A DNA stretch of 44,657 nucleotides from a virus: positions 1-44,657 of IMG/VR virus record IMGVR_UViG_3300042924_003382; one strand, 5' to 3'. A model generated the notes under the pieces. The model was not told the origin of the DNA and searched no databases. It saw only the letters and a list, made by a program, of their open reading frames with translations. The position numbers and the translations under genes were made by a program. The first letter of the stretch is position 1, and every line of letters begins with the position of its first letter. Shown here piece after piece: positions 1-6,595 of this stretch.

Positions 1-115
1 ACGACGAGTCAAAGAGTTCTTTGGACTCCTCAAGAATTATCTTCCGGCACTGCGTGAGAGTGAACGGCCCGTGAAGAGCATCCTCCTTGCCTGCTCGAAA
101 GTAGTATCGGCTCAC
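1..115 (-). CDS. Small coupled-cassette protein, partial copy (truncated by window start)
   Basis: This is the first 38 codons of the same gene that is complete at 41624-41860; the DNA is identical. The start is a GTG at 115, overlapping the TGA of the gene at 112-414 as GTGA, with a ribosome binding site GGAGG seven bases upstream. The protein begins MSRYYFRAGKEDALHGPFT, which loosely recalls GYF-type domains, but I would not assign one. If the genome closes as a 41,745-bp circle, this fragment and the 41624 gene are one and the same gene. Confidence 0.75.
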   Translation of the reverse strand, partial: MSRYYFRAGKEDALHGPFTLTQCRKIILEESKELFDSS

Positions 116-127
116 GGCTGCACCTCC
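1..127. repeat. 127-bp exact repeat, copy 1 (contig start)
   Basis: These 127 bases match 41746-41872 exactly; base 128 is t and the equivalent base 41873 is c, so the match ends there. The left side is limited only by the start of the window. The match stops just after a cacctcc motif, which on the minus strand is the ribosome binding site inside the end of the neighbouring gene. A match of exactly 127 bases to the contig end is also what an assembler working with 127-mers would leave at a graph branch. Confidence 0.97.
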
Positions 128-414
128 TCCCACTTGCCTACCGTGCGCAGGAACGCCTCTGCGCGGTGACGAGCAGTGGCGTGTAGCTGATCGAATCCTT
201 CATCAGTTAGGTCTTTCAAGTAGTCCCAGTAATGCCCCTGCTCGATAATATTCAGCACTTTCTCCGCATGGTGCATCGCATTGAGATCATTTGCCCAGTC
301 CCATAGCTCGTAGTAGGTGCAGTCAATCCCATTGGCAGTCCACACCCACACACCATCCTCCATGCTCCATCCGCATGCCTCTGCGATGGCGGCGTTGATT
401 TGCTCGTTGGTCAC
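112..414 (-). CDS. Small paralog-family protein (ACGW/NDLNAMHEAE family)
   Basis: A 100-aa protein of unknown function and a member of the family repeated at the right end of the window (41292, 41857, 42246, 42790, 43158). Shared landmarks are an N-terminal INAAIAEACGW helix, a central NDLNAMHHAEKVL segment, and a C-terminal ATARHRAEAFLRTVGKWEE. The pattern of small alpha/beta phage proteins resembles those annotated as ABA-sandwich domain proteins, but that is a guess. The GTG start at 414 overlaps the stop of the 411-701 gene as GTGA. Its last codons (W-E-E-V-Q-P) contain the ribosome binding site for the next gene. Confidence 0.85.
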   Translation of the reverse strand: MTNEQINAAIAEACGWSMEDGVWVWTANGIDCTYYELWDWANDLNAMHHAEKVLNIIEQGHYWDYLKDLTDEGFDQLHATARHRAEAFLRTVGKWEEVQP

Positions 415-701
415 GCCTGCACCTCCTTCCGAAGCTTGGCAATCAACTTGTCAGCGTACCAGACAGCTTCCTGTACAACCGTTGGGCCGCTTTCATTGGG
501 ATTTGCCAGCAACCCCTGCATCGCCGCACGCGCCATCGCAATGCGCTCTCTCTCCCAATCAATCGGCATCTGCGCCTGCATTTCGTTGGCAGCGGCTTGT
601 ATGATTGCCTGCACAAAGCCCTCCATTTTACCCGACCGATAAGCACCATGAAGCTCCTCGTGAGCCATTTCAAACAGCTCGATTGCTCTTGGTATACTCA
701 T
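411..701 (-). CDS. Hypothetical protein with PIDWERxRIA motif
   Basis: A 96-aa, mostly helical protein of unknown function. The ATG at 701 is preferred over upstream starts because AAGGAGGA lies seven bases before it. Its second half, PIDWERERIAMARAAMQGLL and then YADKLIAKLRKE, is clearly related to the protein at 43684-43950 (PIDWERVRIDAAIAAMQGML, YADALLAELKKE). Together with the zinc-ribbon pair (1104 and 43947) this makes the two ends of the window look like two versions of one locus. It is translationally coupled to the gene at 112-414 through GTGA. Confidence 0.85.
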   Translation of the reverse strand: MSIPRAIELFEMAHEELHGAYRSGKMEGFVQAIIQAAANEMQAQMPIDWERERIAMARAAMQGLLANPNESGPTVVQEAVWYADKLIAKLRKEVQA

Positions 702-729
702 GCTTGCTCCTCCTTCTTCAGTTGTTCCA

Positions 730-1107
730 TTACCAATCGCGTTCATCTTGCTTTAATGTCTCCCTGCTAAGTCGTTCAATCATTAATGCTTGCGCACTAT
801 TCTCTATCCGCAAATCGCGGATTGTCTGCGCCTGCGCTTCGTGCAACTGCTTGTCCTTTTTCTTTGCTGCAATCCTGTCCTTATCGGCTAGGCAATAGCG
901 TTGCAAAAACTCGTCTACGACATCCGTGTTGCCGTTGTAGTAATGCAAAGCCAAGAACTCCAGGTTGAGATACAACTGCCACCTATCCTCCTTGTCGGCC
1001 TTGGTGTTTGTCTTACTCGCAAGAATACTCTTTGCGGAATCACGCCGTCCTTTGTGATCGGGCGCAAAAACAGGGGAACTCATACTTGCATATAGTTCGG
1101 TTTTCAT
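730..1107 (-). CDS. Hypothetical coiled-coil protein
   Basis: A 125-aa protein of unknown function. The ATG at 1107 has a strong GAAGGAGG upstream and overlaps the stop of the zinc-ribbon gene as ATGA; longer ORF forms lack this. The C-terminal third is a probable coiled coil with the segment IRDLRIENSAQALMIERLSRE. A similar segment (LRMENSAQAALIEQLKKEM) ends the protein at 41113-41295, so the two share a C-terminal module. A 28-bp gap separates it from the next gene, one of the few gaps in this operon. Confidence 0.8.
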   Translation of the reverse strand: MKTELYASMSSPVFAPDHKGRRDSAKSILASKTNTKADKEDRWQLYLNLEFLALHYYNGNTDVVDEFLQRYCLADKDRIAAKKKDKQLHEAQAQTIRDLRIENSAQALMIERLSRETLKQDERDW

Positions 1108-1256
1108 GCCTGCTCCTCCTTCTCGCACTCAGGGCACACATAGCCCTCTAGCTTCTCATTCCACTCCATGATGCAGCTACAGCCGCACTCGGGTGCTTCG
1201 GGTTGTTCCGGCTCGTTGGTGAGCCAACTATCGTACCATGATGGCAAGTTGCTCAT
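1104..1256 (-). CDS. Small zinc-ribbon protein
   Basis: A 50-aa protein. It opens MSNLPSWYDSWLTNE and carries two cysteine clusters (CGCSC and CPEC) that would form a zinc ribbon, with an acidic tail. It is a paralog of the 53-aa protein at 43947-44108, and the DNA over the first 40 bases is also very similar. It overlaps the upstream gene by ATGA at 1256-1253 and the downstream gene by ATGA at 1107-1104. Function unknown; a nucleic-acid or protein-binding role is inferred from the ribbon only. Confidence 0.8.
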   Translation of the reverse strand: MSNLPSWYDSWLTNEPEQPEAPECGCSCIMEWNEKLEGYVCPECEKEEQA

Positions 1257-1633
1257 AATGCTGTTTTTTTAACCAGTGCTTTCATTGTCCTTTCGACATC
1301 CTCTTCCACTTCCAACTCAATTTGCGAGTGCGCTTCCTTCTGATTGCGAATACGACGCTCAACATCAGCGTCATACGAACTGTCTCCAAACGGGTTTTCC
1401 GACATTCGATAAATCAACTCGTGAATGGTTTTCTCAACCATCGGCAAGTCCTCTTGGAAATCCCATGTGTTGAGCAGCGACCTAGCATGGCATGTAAACT
1501 GATGGATCCTGCGCTGCTGTGCTCTCTCTTGCGGTTCGGCAGCAAGCCTGCAAAGCATTCTATCCAGCTTTTCATTGGCACTCAAAAGACCGCCAATAAT
1601 CAAACGTAAGGTTGCTACAGTAGTGTCTCTCAT
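1253..1633 (-). CDS. Hypothetical helical protein
   Basis: A 126-aa protein of unknown function, starting MRDTTVATLRLIIGGLL. The ATG at 1633 overlaps the stop of the 48-aa gene upstream as ATGA, so I prefer it to the longer open frame reaching 1807. The sequence is charged and helical with no recognisable catalytic motif. The C-terminus is rich in E and K. Its position downstream of the helicase block suggests an early gene, but nothing in it shows a role. Confidence 0.75.
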   Translation of the reverse strand: MRDTTVATLRLIIGGLLSANEKLDRMLCRLAAEPQERAQQRRIHQFTCHARSLLNTWDFQEDLPMVEKTIHELIYRMSENPFGDSSYDADVERRIRNQKEAHSQIELEVEEDVERTMKALVKKTAL

Positions 1634-1776
1634 TTGGCGTTCTTGATAGCCTCCAGTTCTTTTTGAAAGAGAGTTTTCAGCTCCTCGATTTCGTGCTCTT
1701 GCAGATAGAACTGCGTGCTCTCCCAGATGTTCCACGCAATGTCCGCAAGCTGCTTTATTGTTAGCTTCTTCGCCAT
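1630..1776 (-). CDS. Small hypothetical protein (48 aa)
   Basis: A short gene in another frame of the longer ORF at 1253-1807. It reads MAKKLTIKQLADIAWNIWES and continues as a single amphipathic, E/K-rich helix, ending LEAIKNAK. The start at 1776 lies just after the stop of the HTH gene (1780), and its TGA overlaps the next ATG as ATGA, which is the junction style used throughout this genome. Function unknown. Confidence 0.7.
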   Translation of the reverse strand: MAKKLTIKQLADIAWNIWESTQFYLQEHEIEELKTLFQKELEAIKNAK

Positions 1777-1779
1777 AAC

Positions 1780-2130
1780 TCAGAACCCGATAAGTCTGTC
1801 CAGCCACGTCTTGCTCTTCTCCTTGTTGAATAGCTCCTGCAACTCATCCAGTTGCCGCACGAGGTCAGCATTCCGCTGCTCATTGGCCTGCACTTCCCGC
1901 ACAAGCCGCTCGATGGTCTGCTTCAGGGTGCCAATGATGCGCTTGCTTGCATCGCGCTGAATCTTGCCTTCTGGAACAATTCCAGCCTTCTTGCACACCA
2001 CATACACTGTCTGTGGGTGGATGCCGTACTTGCGTGCAATGTATGTGTAGGTTTCACCCGCCTTACGGTGGGAAATGATGCTGTCTTTGATGGCTTGTGA
2101 AAGCCCTGGTCTGCCTTGTTTCTTTTTCAT
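1780..2130 (-). CDS. HTH DNA-binding protein with C-terminal coiled coil
   Basis: A 116-aa protein. Residues about 9-50 form a helix-turn-helix of the resolvase/Hin type: GLSQAIKDSIISHRKAGETY followed by TYIARKYGIHPQTVYVVCKK. Residues about 60-105 are a coiled coil, so it probably acts as a dimer. The N-terminus is very basic (MKKKQGRPG). The role could be transcriptional regulation or origin binding; the position just after the helicase and nuclease genes fits either. The start at 2130 overlaps the previous stop as ATGA. Confidence 0.8.
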   Translation of the reverse strand: MKKKQGRPGLSQAIKDSIISHRKAGETYTYIARKYGIHPQTVYVVCKKAGIVPEGKIQRDASKRIIGTLKQTIERLVREVQANEQRNADLVRQLDELQELFNKEKSKTWLDRLIGF

Positions 2131-2345
2131 TTTTGTTTGTCTATTAGTGCTGATGTGATGACTGTTAGGTCATGGATCCTCTGCCTCATTTCCTCAAAGA
2201 GCATCGCTGCTTCCTCTGGAGTTTGGCAGTGGGTTGCTTTTCTCCACTTTTTAATCGTGGTGAAAACTTGCTGTTTTTCCGCTGAAGCGGAGTGATGTGC
2301 TGACCCCACAGGGGCCATTTCTCTGGATTGGAATTGAGATTTCAC
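2127..2345 (-). CDS. Hypothetical protein, start uncertain
   Basis: An open frame of up to 72 aa; a GTG at 2345 gives the full length and an in-frame ATG lies at 2318. Either way the start lies inside the helicase C-terminal gene (2251-2865). The part outside the overlap, with PEEAAMLFEEMRQRIHDL, looks like ordinary helical coding sequence and ends in ATGA overlap with the HTH gene. Function unknown. The gene could be shorter than given. Confidence 0.55.
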   Translation of the reverse strand: MKSQFQSREMAPVGSAHHSASAEKQQVFTTIKKWRKATHCQTPEEAAMLFEEMRQRIHDLTVITSALIDKQK

Positions 2346-2865
2346 GGTATTCTTCGTCTTCGACTTTCACCACCAACACCGCAGTTGCATCCTGCTGAAT
2401 CGCTCGCGACTCACGGGCTTTGCCAGCCTCGTTAAGCTGCGTGATTGCAAATAGGACGCACTTGAGTTCCATGGCCAATAAACGGAGTCCACGAGAAACC
2501 TCGGCTACCTCCCGCTCACGAGTGCCATCTTTGCCAAGATCGAAACGCACAAGCTGGATATAATCGACAACGATTGCCTCCAAGCCTCCGCTCTTTGCCA
2601 TAGCCCGTGCTGTGGCGCAGATGCTAGCAAGGTCATACAAGTCGTCCCGTACAACCAACCCAGTGCGTGCAAGGCTTGAGATAGCTGTGGCTACGCGCCG
2701 GAAATCTCCCTCGTTCTTCACGCCCTCTGCTAGCGTCCTAAGCGACACATTCGCTTGCTTAGCCACGAGACGGTCAAGGATTTGAGATGCTGGCATCTCC
2801 AGCGAGATGACGAGAATCTTACCTTTGCCCGTTGCCTGGCCTTGCGCTGGTTGTGTTGCGTCCAT
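2251..2865 (-). CDS. Split DnaB-type replicative helicase, C-terminal half (Walker B part)
   Basis: A 204-aa protein that begins exactly where a DnaB RecA-like core would continue after the Walker A helix. KILVISLEMP (16-25) is the conserved strand and glutamate after motif H1, EAIVVDYIQL (96-105) is Walker B, FAITQLN (139-145) is motif H3, and IPIQRNGPCG (178-187) carries the arginine that contacts the neighbouring subunit's ATP. There is no Walker A here; it is in the gene at 4138-4875. An in-frame stop at 2884-2886 rules out an upstream extension. The ribosome binding site is weak, and the start overlaps the preceding gene by 47 bp. Combined with the N-half the length is 449 aa, normal for DnaB. 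Confidence 0.88.
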   Translation of the reverse strand: MDATQPAQGQATGKGKILVISLEMPASQILDRLVAKQANVSLRTLAEGVKNEGDFRRVATAISSLARTGLVVRDDLYDLASICATARAMAKSGGLEAIVVDYIQLVRFDLGKDGTREREVAEVSRGLRLLAMELKCVLFAITQLNEAGKARESRAIQQDATAVLVVKVEDEEYREISIPIQRNGPCGVSTSLRFSGKTASFHHD

Positions 2866-3067
2866 TCTTGGTGATGGTGAAGTCTACCTTTATGTCATCG
2901 GTGGATTTGTCCACGGGCTTTAGGTCTTTTTTGAATTCTTTCAAAAAATCTTCGCAAGCATCGTAAGTGCCTGTGAACAAGACTGTCCGCACAATCTTCG
3001 GCCTAGGCAGCTTGAGCTTTTTGACCACCGTGCTGACACGAACCACCGTCCAATTAGTCGCGGCCAT
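2819..3067 (-). CDS. Small basic hypothetical protein between helicase halves
   Basis: An 82-aa protein, MAATNWTVVRVSTVVKKLKL onwards, rich in lysine. I chose the ATG at 3067 because GGAGG lies seven bases upstream; the start overlaps the nuclease stop by 14 bp. It has a likely beta strand VRTVLFTGTYDACEDFLKEF. No family is recognised. It is the last of three genes lying between the two helicase halves and overlaps the C-terminal half by 47 bp. Confidence 0.7.
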   Translation of the reverse strand: MAATNWTVVRVSTVVKKLKLPRPKIVRTVLFTGTYDACEDFLKEFKKDLKPVDKSTDDIKVDFTITKNGRNTTSARPGNGQR

Positions 3068-3836
3068 GGATAATCCTCCGTTTGGGAAGCCCAGGCCATG
3101 TGTCAGTCTTGACACAGCCAGCAAAGCGTTCCAGTTCAGCATCTATCGAGTCCTGCGCTTCTTGAATAAGCGGCGTAGCTGGAATCACAACCTGCGCTAA
3201 GTGAGGCTCTTCTGTGTCCACCACAGCAAAGTAGAACTCCACTTCATCCAGCGGCACATTGAGCGTCTTGTGCAGTCCGTACATGTACCATGCAGCCTGC
3301 CAGTGGTACTTGAGCGAGAAGAAGTTGCGGTCGAACGCCGCAATGCCGGAGGTGGTCTTTAAGTCAACCAAGATGAACCTGCCTCCCTGCTGCACGATGA
3401 GGTCGGGCCTGCCCTTGCATTGAACTCCTCCACGCTCCCAGAACATGGATGCCTCGGCCACCTTGCGCTTACATCCTTCAGTGATTTCGTCCAGCATTGG
3501 CGTTGCAGCCTGCTGCACCCCCAGCACCATCCGCTCTTCCTCGGCGGTTATGATGTACTTGCCAGTGTTGTCCTCGCAGAACGCTTGGTACGCCTCCTTT
3601 CCAGCCTTGGTTCGCCTGTCCGTGTCCGCAGGGAGCACTGCGTATTCGACTCGGTTCTCTAGCACCAGAGAGTGGATGACTGTCCCCATCTCCATGGCTT
3701 TGCTTGTTTTTTTATGCTCGTGCCGATGCTTGTAGAGAACTGGCGCAAAACAGAATGCGTCAAACTCGTGCTTACTCAGGCCGTGTGCAGCCCTGTAGTC
3801 CAGGGCTTCCATATCTGTATGTATCTTCGTTATCAT
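3054..3836 (-). CDS. PD-(D/E)XK nuclease, RecE/exonuclease VIII-like
   Basis: A 260-aa protein with the layout of the RecE/Exo8-like PD-(D/E)XK family (DUF3799-like). GTVIHSLVLE (51-60) supplies the family histidine; RPDLI (143-147) and VDLKTT (157-162) supply the acidic residues and lysine of the active site; the QAAWYMYGL segment (about 180-188) matches the conserved QxxxY motif. Such enzymes resect DNA ends for single-strand annealing, here probably with the OB-fold protein at 5687-6370. It overlaps its neighbours (ATGA at 3836). It sits between the two halves of the replicative helicase. Confidence 0.85.
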   Translation of the reverse strand: MITKIHTDMEALDYRAAHGLSKHEFDAFCFAPVLYKHRHEHKKTSKAMEMGTVIHSLVLENRVEYAVLPADTDRRTKAGKEAYQAFCEDNTGKYIITAEEERMVLGVQQAATPMLDEITEGCKRKVAEASMFWERGGVQCKGRPDLIVQQGGRFILVDLKTTSGIAAFDRNFFSLKYHWQAAWYMYGLHKTLNVPLDEVEFYFAVVDTEEPHLAQVVIPATPLIQEAQDSIDAELERFAGCVKTDTWPGLPKRRIIHGRD

Positions 3837-4141
3837 GGGTTCTTTTCAAATGCGCCACAGCCGACAACCCTGCCATTGCTGTCCCTGTGCAGCTTCGCTG
3901 GAGAGATGAGATCACTGCGCTCTGGCAATGCTTGCCGGACGTATTGGCTCACGATGTAAACAACGCCATCCTTCTTGGGCGGACAGTTCTGCACTGCGCC
4001 AGAATCGCACACCATCAACGGAATTCCGTCGATGTCCCCTACTTTTCGGAGCGTTGTTGCCACACGGGCAACGTGTCCAGATGGAGGATATTTGTTCCCG
4101 CATGCGTCTACTTCATGCGCCATGTAATTCACTACTTTCAT
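3833..4141 (-). CDS. Conserved hypothetical phage protein
   Basis: A 102-aa protein. I recognise a pattern seen in small phage proteins: PPSGHVARV near the N-terminus, GIPLMVC, GVVYIVSQYVRQALPERSDL and then RDSNGRVVGCGAF at the end. No function is known to me. The ATG at 4141 overlaps the stop of the helicase N-half as ATGA, and the stop overlaps the nuclease start as ATGA, so all three are tightly coupled. Confidence 0.75.
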   Translation of the reverse strand: MKVVNYMAHEVDACGNKYPPSGHVARVATTLRKVGDIDGIPLMVCDSGAVQNCPPKKDGVVYIVSQYVRQALPERSDLISPAKLHRDSNGRVVGCGAFEKNP

Positions 4142-4875
4142 TGTTTGTTCAGTAAGTTGCTGATGATATTGAGCGCAAGCATCGTCTTGCCGCTCTTGGT
4201 TTCCCCGCCGATGACCACATAGTCACCGTACCGAATGGGGCACATGTCGTCCAATTTCTTAAAGCCCGTGGAGATACGCATGCTAGAGTCATCCCCCTCT
4301 TGGTATCGTTTAGCTGCATCAACGAGCAGGCTCTTTGTGTCCATCGCTTTCGGCGGCACTGTCTCCCGCATGAGCGCATCCACTTTCATCGAGAGCGCAG
4401 CGATCAAGTCCGAAGTGGGCTGCTCGTTTGTCTGAGCGTCTTGAACGGCTTGGTAAGCCAGCATCATCAAAGCCCTCCGCTTGCTCGCGCCACGCACCAG
4501 ATTGATGAACTCCGGCATCGCCTGCACGACTCCGCACAGGTGATATAAGTCGGAGACTTCATGGAGCTGGATCGCCGGATTCTTTTCCCGTAGCTTTTCG
4601 TAAACTATACGTAAATCGCACGAGGCATTACGTGTTGTCTGCTCAAGCACCACCTCTATGGTCATCTTGCACAACGGGTTGCTAAAGTCCGATGGACTGA
4701 GCCTAGCCTCCATGGAGGCGTGAAGGAACTCGTTCGGATGGTTTAACGCAATCGAGGCTAGCCCACGCTCTGCTTCGTCGCAGGACGGTACGGTCAGGGT
4801 GACAGAATCACCAGCTTGTTGCTGTGCTTTGCGGAGCATTGGTGAGGGAAGGTTTGGCAGTTGGAGCTTGTGCAT
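4138..4875 (-). CDS. Split DnaB-type replicative helicase, N-terminal half (Walker A part)
   Basis: A 245-aa protein with a DnaB-like N-terminal helical domain (about 30-130), a linker, and the beginning of the RecA core: STGFKKLDDM, YGDYVVIGG, then Walker A GGETKSGKT (223-231) and the helix MLALNIISNLLNKQ, where it stops. In ordinary DnaB the chain continues directly into the strand that begins the gene at 2251-2865. No intein-like cysteine or serine junction is seen at the end. It overlaps the 4808-5263 gene by 68 bp and couples to the next gene by ATGA. The two proteins presumably assemble into one hexameric helicase; alternatively one half is not functional. Confidence 0.88.
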   Translation of the reverse strand: MHKLQLPNLPSPMLRKAQQQAGDSVTLTVPSCDEAERGLASIALNHPNEFLHASMEARLSPSDFSNPLCKMTIEVVLEQTTRNASCDLRIVYEKLREKNPAIQLHEVSDLYHLCGVVQAMPEFINLVRGASKRRALMMLAYQAVQDAQTNEQPTSDLIAALSMKVDALMRETVPPKAMDTKSLLVDAAKRYQEGDDSSMRISTGFKKLDDMCPIRYGDYVVIGGETKSGKTMLALNIISNLLNKQ

Positions 4876-5263
4876 AGGCCCGTGAGAGCCACGAGTTGAT
4901 AAATCGCATCATCCCGCGCAGCGACTTTCTTTTTGAGAAGTTCGCATTACTCCACATCAGAATCACCTTCAACTCCTTCTCAACCAACTCCCGACCATAC
5001 GAGCGTGTGAAGTCCCGATAGTCCTGCTCCTTGAGCCTGTACCATGCTCTGTCTCGGCTTGGGAAGTACCATGGCCATGTGTCGTCCGGCCTAGCAGGAA
5101 GCTCGTCTGGCTTCTCTGGAGCCTCGATAAGCTCAGGGTGTGTCTCGGCGATTGCCTCGCGATCTTCCTCAACCAACAAGGATTCCTTGTCGATTGAGAT
5201 TCCTTCAGCATCGAACTTAATCGTGATGCTGTGCCCGTCCTTCGTTTGTATGTGTATTTGCAT
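4808..5263 (-). CDS. Putative helicase-loader-like or replication accessory protein
   Basis: A 151-aa protein. I use the ATG at 5263 (MQIHIQTKDG); a TTG at 5281 would add six residues. The N-terminus looks like a small beta domain, the middle is acidic and proline-rich, and the C-terminus has FSKRKSLRGMMRFINSWLSR. A K-R-K...G..RFI..WL segment of this kind is common at the C-terminus of phage replication proteins that recruit the helicase. Being directly upstream of the helicase supports that inference, but it is not proven by sequence. Confidence 0.65.
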   Translation of the reverse strand: MQIHIQTKDGHSITIKFDAEGISIDKESLLVEEDREAIAETHPELIEAPEKPDELPARPDDTWPWYFPSRDRAWYRLKEQDYRDFTRSYGRELVEKELKVILMWSNANFSKRKSLRGMMRFINSWLSRAYAQAPTAKPSLTNAPQSTATSW

Positions 5264-5693
5264 GTATGTATGAGGATGCAATCAACAGTGCATCGGCTGT
5301 TTCTAGCGTCACCTTGACTTCGGGAAAGCGCATCCGCGCAATGTCGCGCAGCTTCGACTTCCACTTGCTGTGTGTCAGTCCGTCTCGTCCACCCACGCCG
5401 CATGCCTTTTGCCACTCCTTGGGCTTGACCATAATGACAGGCAGGTTGAGCGCAGCGCAAACCCCTAGCACCACGCCCACGGACTGGAACAGGACTGCCA
5501 CCATCGACCCTGGGATGTTTTTCCCTGTGAACTTGGGAACATCTTCGACATAAACCCCAGATAAAGGAAACTGGCGAAGCTGTTGCGCTAGCTCAACGGG
5601 AGAGGATGGCATGCCCCATGCACTGACTTTGCCCTCAATGCAGATGGCGATTCCGCCCTTAACACCTGGGTCGATGGCAGCGAAGTTTACCAC
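5217..5693 (-). CDS. RuvC-like Holliday junction resolvase
   Basis: A 158-aa RNase H-fold nuclease. The acidic residues fit: D8 in AAIDPGVKGG, E50 in VYVEDVP, and D134 in ETADALLIAS. Phage RuvC-like enzymes resolve branched DNA before packaging. The start is a GTG at 5693 located inside the last codons of the ssDNA-binding gene. The C-terminal tail (HANTHTNEGRAQHHD) overlaps the next gene by 47 bp and is probably unstructured. Confidence 0.85.
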   Translation of the reverse strand: MVNFAAIDPGVKGGIAICIEGKVSAWGMPSSPVELAQQLRQFPLSGVYVEDVPKFTGKNIPGSMVAVLFQSVGVVLGVCAALNLPVIMVKPKEWQKACGVGGRDGLTHSKWKSKLRDIARMRFPEVKVTLETADALLIASSYIHANTHTNEGRAQHHD

Positions 5694-6370
5694 TTCACGT
5701 CATCCTCGGTTAAGTCTTCCTCTGCAAACAGAGGCTCTTTCTTGGGAGCAGGTGCCTTAGCTGGAGCTTGGTCAAGCGGATGCGTTGGCATCGCGTTCTC
5801 TAGGCTACTCTTGTTCAAAGCAATGAAGAGGGTAGCAGTAGCAGCAGGGAGATCCACTTCGGGGTTCTCATCCTTAACCCACTTAGCAGCACGATGTGCG
5901 AGCAGATAGAGGTTCGCCAACTGCATGGCCCTCTTCCGTACACCATCCACGTCGGTGGCGACAATCGGCTGGGGCGAAGCTGACGCTGAAGCTTTGGAGC
6001 TAGAGGGAGCAGTCCCTGCGTTTGGCCCATCGAACCGTACTTTGTCGGTGATGGATAATTCGTTTTCGCCCTTCTGATCATTGAGTTTTACTTTGATGCC
6101 TTCCAAGCCACGCTTACCTGCCTGCGACTGCAAGCACACTTCCTTGCCCTTCAAATCTGACACGTCGATTCCCCAGAAGGATGCACGCACTTCCGTGCCG
6201 TTCTGTGTGAGGATAGCGTTCTGAACACGCCATTCGCCGTGTTTGCCTTGTCCTGTGCGTGGCGGGAACACTGCCTTCACCACTGCTTTTACTGCTGGAA
6301 CAATCTCTCCGTCGGATAAGCCAGCAACGTCACTGAGTTCTACTAATCGCATATCGTATATTCCTGTCAT
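5687..6370 (-). CDS. OB-fold single-stranded DNA-binding protein (putative)
   Basis: A 227-aa protein. Residues 30-115 look like an OB fold (GEWRVQNAILTQNGTEVRAS, then strand-rich stretches and KGKEVCLQS). It continues with an S/A/P-rich linker, a helical region and a very acidic tail, EEDLTEDDVKW, of the type that recruits partner proteins in SSBs. It heads the recombination/replication operon with the resolvase and the RecE-like nuclease. The ATG at 6370 overlaps the end of an upstream reading frame as ATGA (see the 6446-6595 gene). Confidence 0.7.
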   Translation of the reverse strand: MTGIYDMRLVELSDVAGLSDGEIVPAVKAVVKAVFPPRTGQGKHGEWRVQNAILTQNGTEVRASFWGIDVSDLKGKEVCLQSQAGKRGLEGIKVKLNDQKGENELSITDKVRFDGPNAGTAPSSSKASASASPQPIVATDVDGVRKRAMQLANLYLLAHRAAKWVKDENPEVDLPAATATLFIALNKSSLENAMPTHPLDQAPAKAPAPKKEPLFAEEDLTEDDVKW

Positions 6371-6445
6371 GCCAAGTTGCCCTTGGCGAGCATCCGCTGC
6401 TTCGTGCAGCAGATACTCAACAACTGCCAGCGTTCGCGTAAACGG

Positions 6446-6595
6446 TCAACAGGATTTTTTTGAATCCCTGTAAGTGTGTGCCGTGTTGGGCTTTGAGCCT
6501 TTCTGCGTGCCTAGCTCTTGGTGCAGAACTTTGGCAGAACGCTTGTCGGTCTGGTCTATGGACTTGATGTGCTTGAACGAGATTTCCTTTTTCAT
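6446..6595 (-). CDS. Small hypothetical protein, possibly frameshifted at an A7 run
   Basis: A 49-aa frame starting MKKEISFKHIKSIDQTDKRS and overlapping the stop of the large virion protein as ATGA at 6595. It stops at 6446 soon after a run of seven A (T at 6455-6461). If the run were six A, the frame would continue as NPVDRLRERWQLLSICCTKQ and end at 6367 in an ATGA overlap with the ssDNA-binding gene, giving 75 aa. That continuation looks like real protein and restores the usual gene coupling. Either the run is miscounted or slippage occurs. Function unknown. Confidence 0.6.
   Translation of the reverse strand: MKKEISFKHIKSIDQTDKRSAKVLHQELGTQKGSKPNTAHTYRDSKKSC

Noticed and set aside
2251-4875. 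Split intein joining the two helicase halves
   Set aside because: The N-half stops directly after the Walker A helix, and the C-half starts with MDATQPAQGQ; neither carries intein blocks or the Cys/Ser/Thr junction residue followed by intein sequence.
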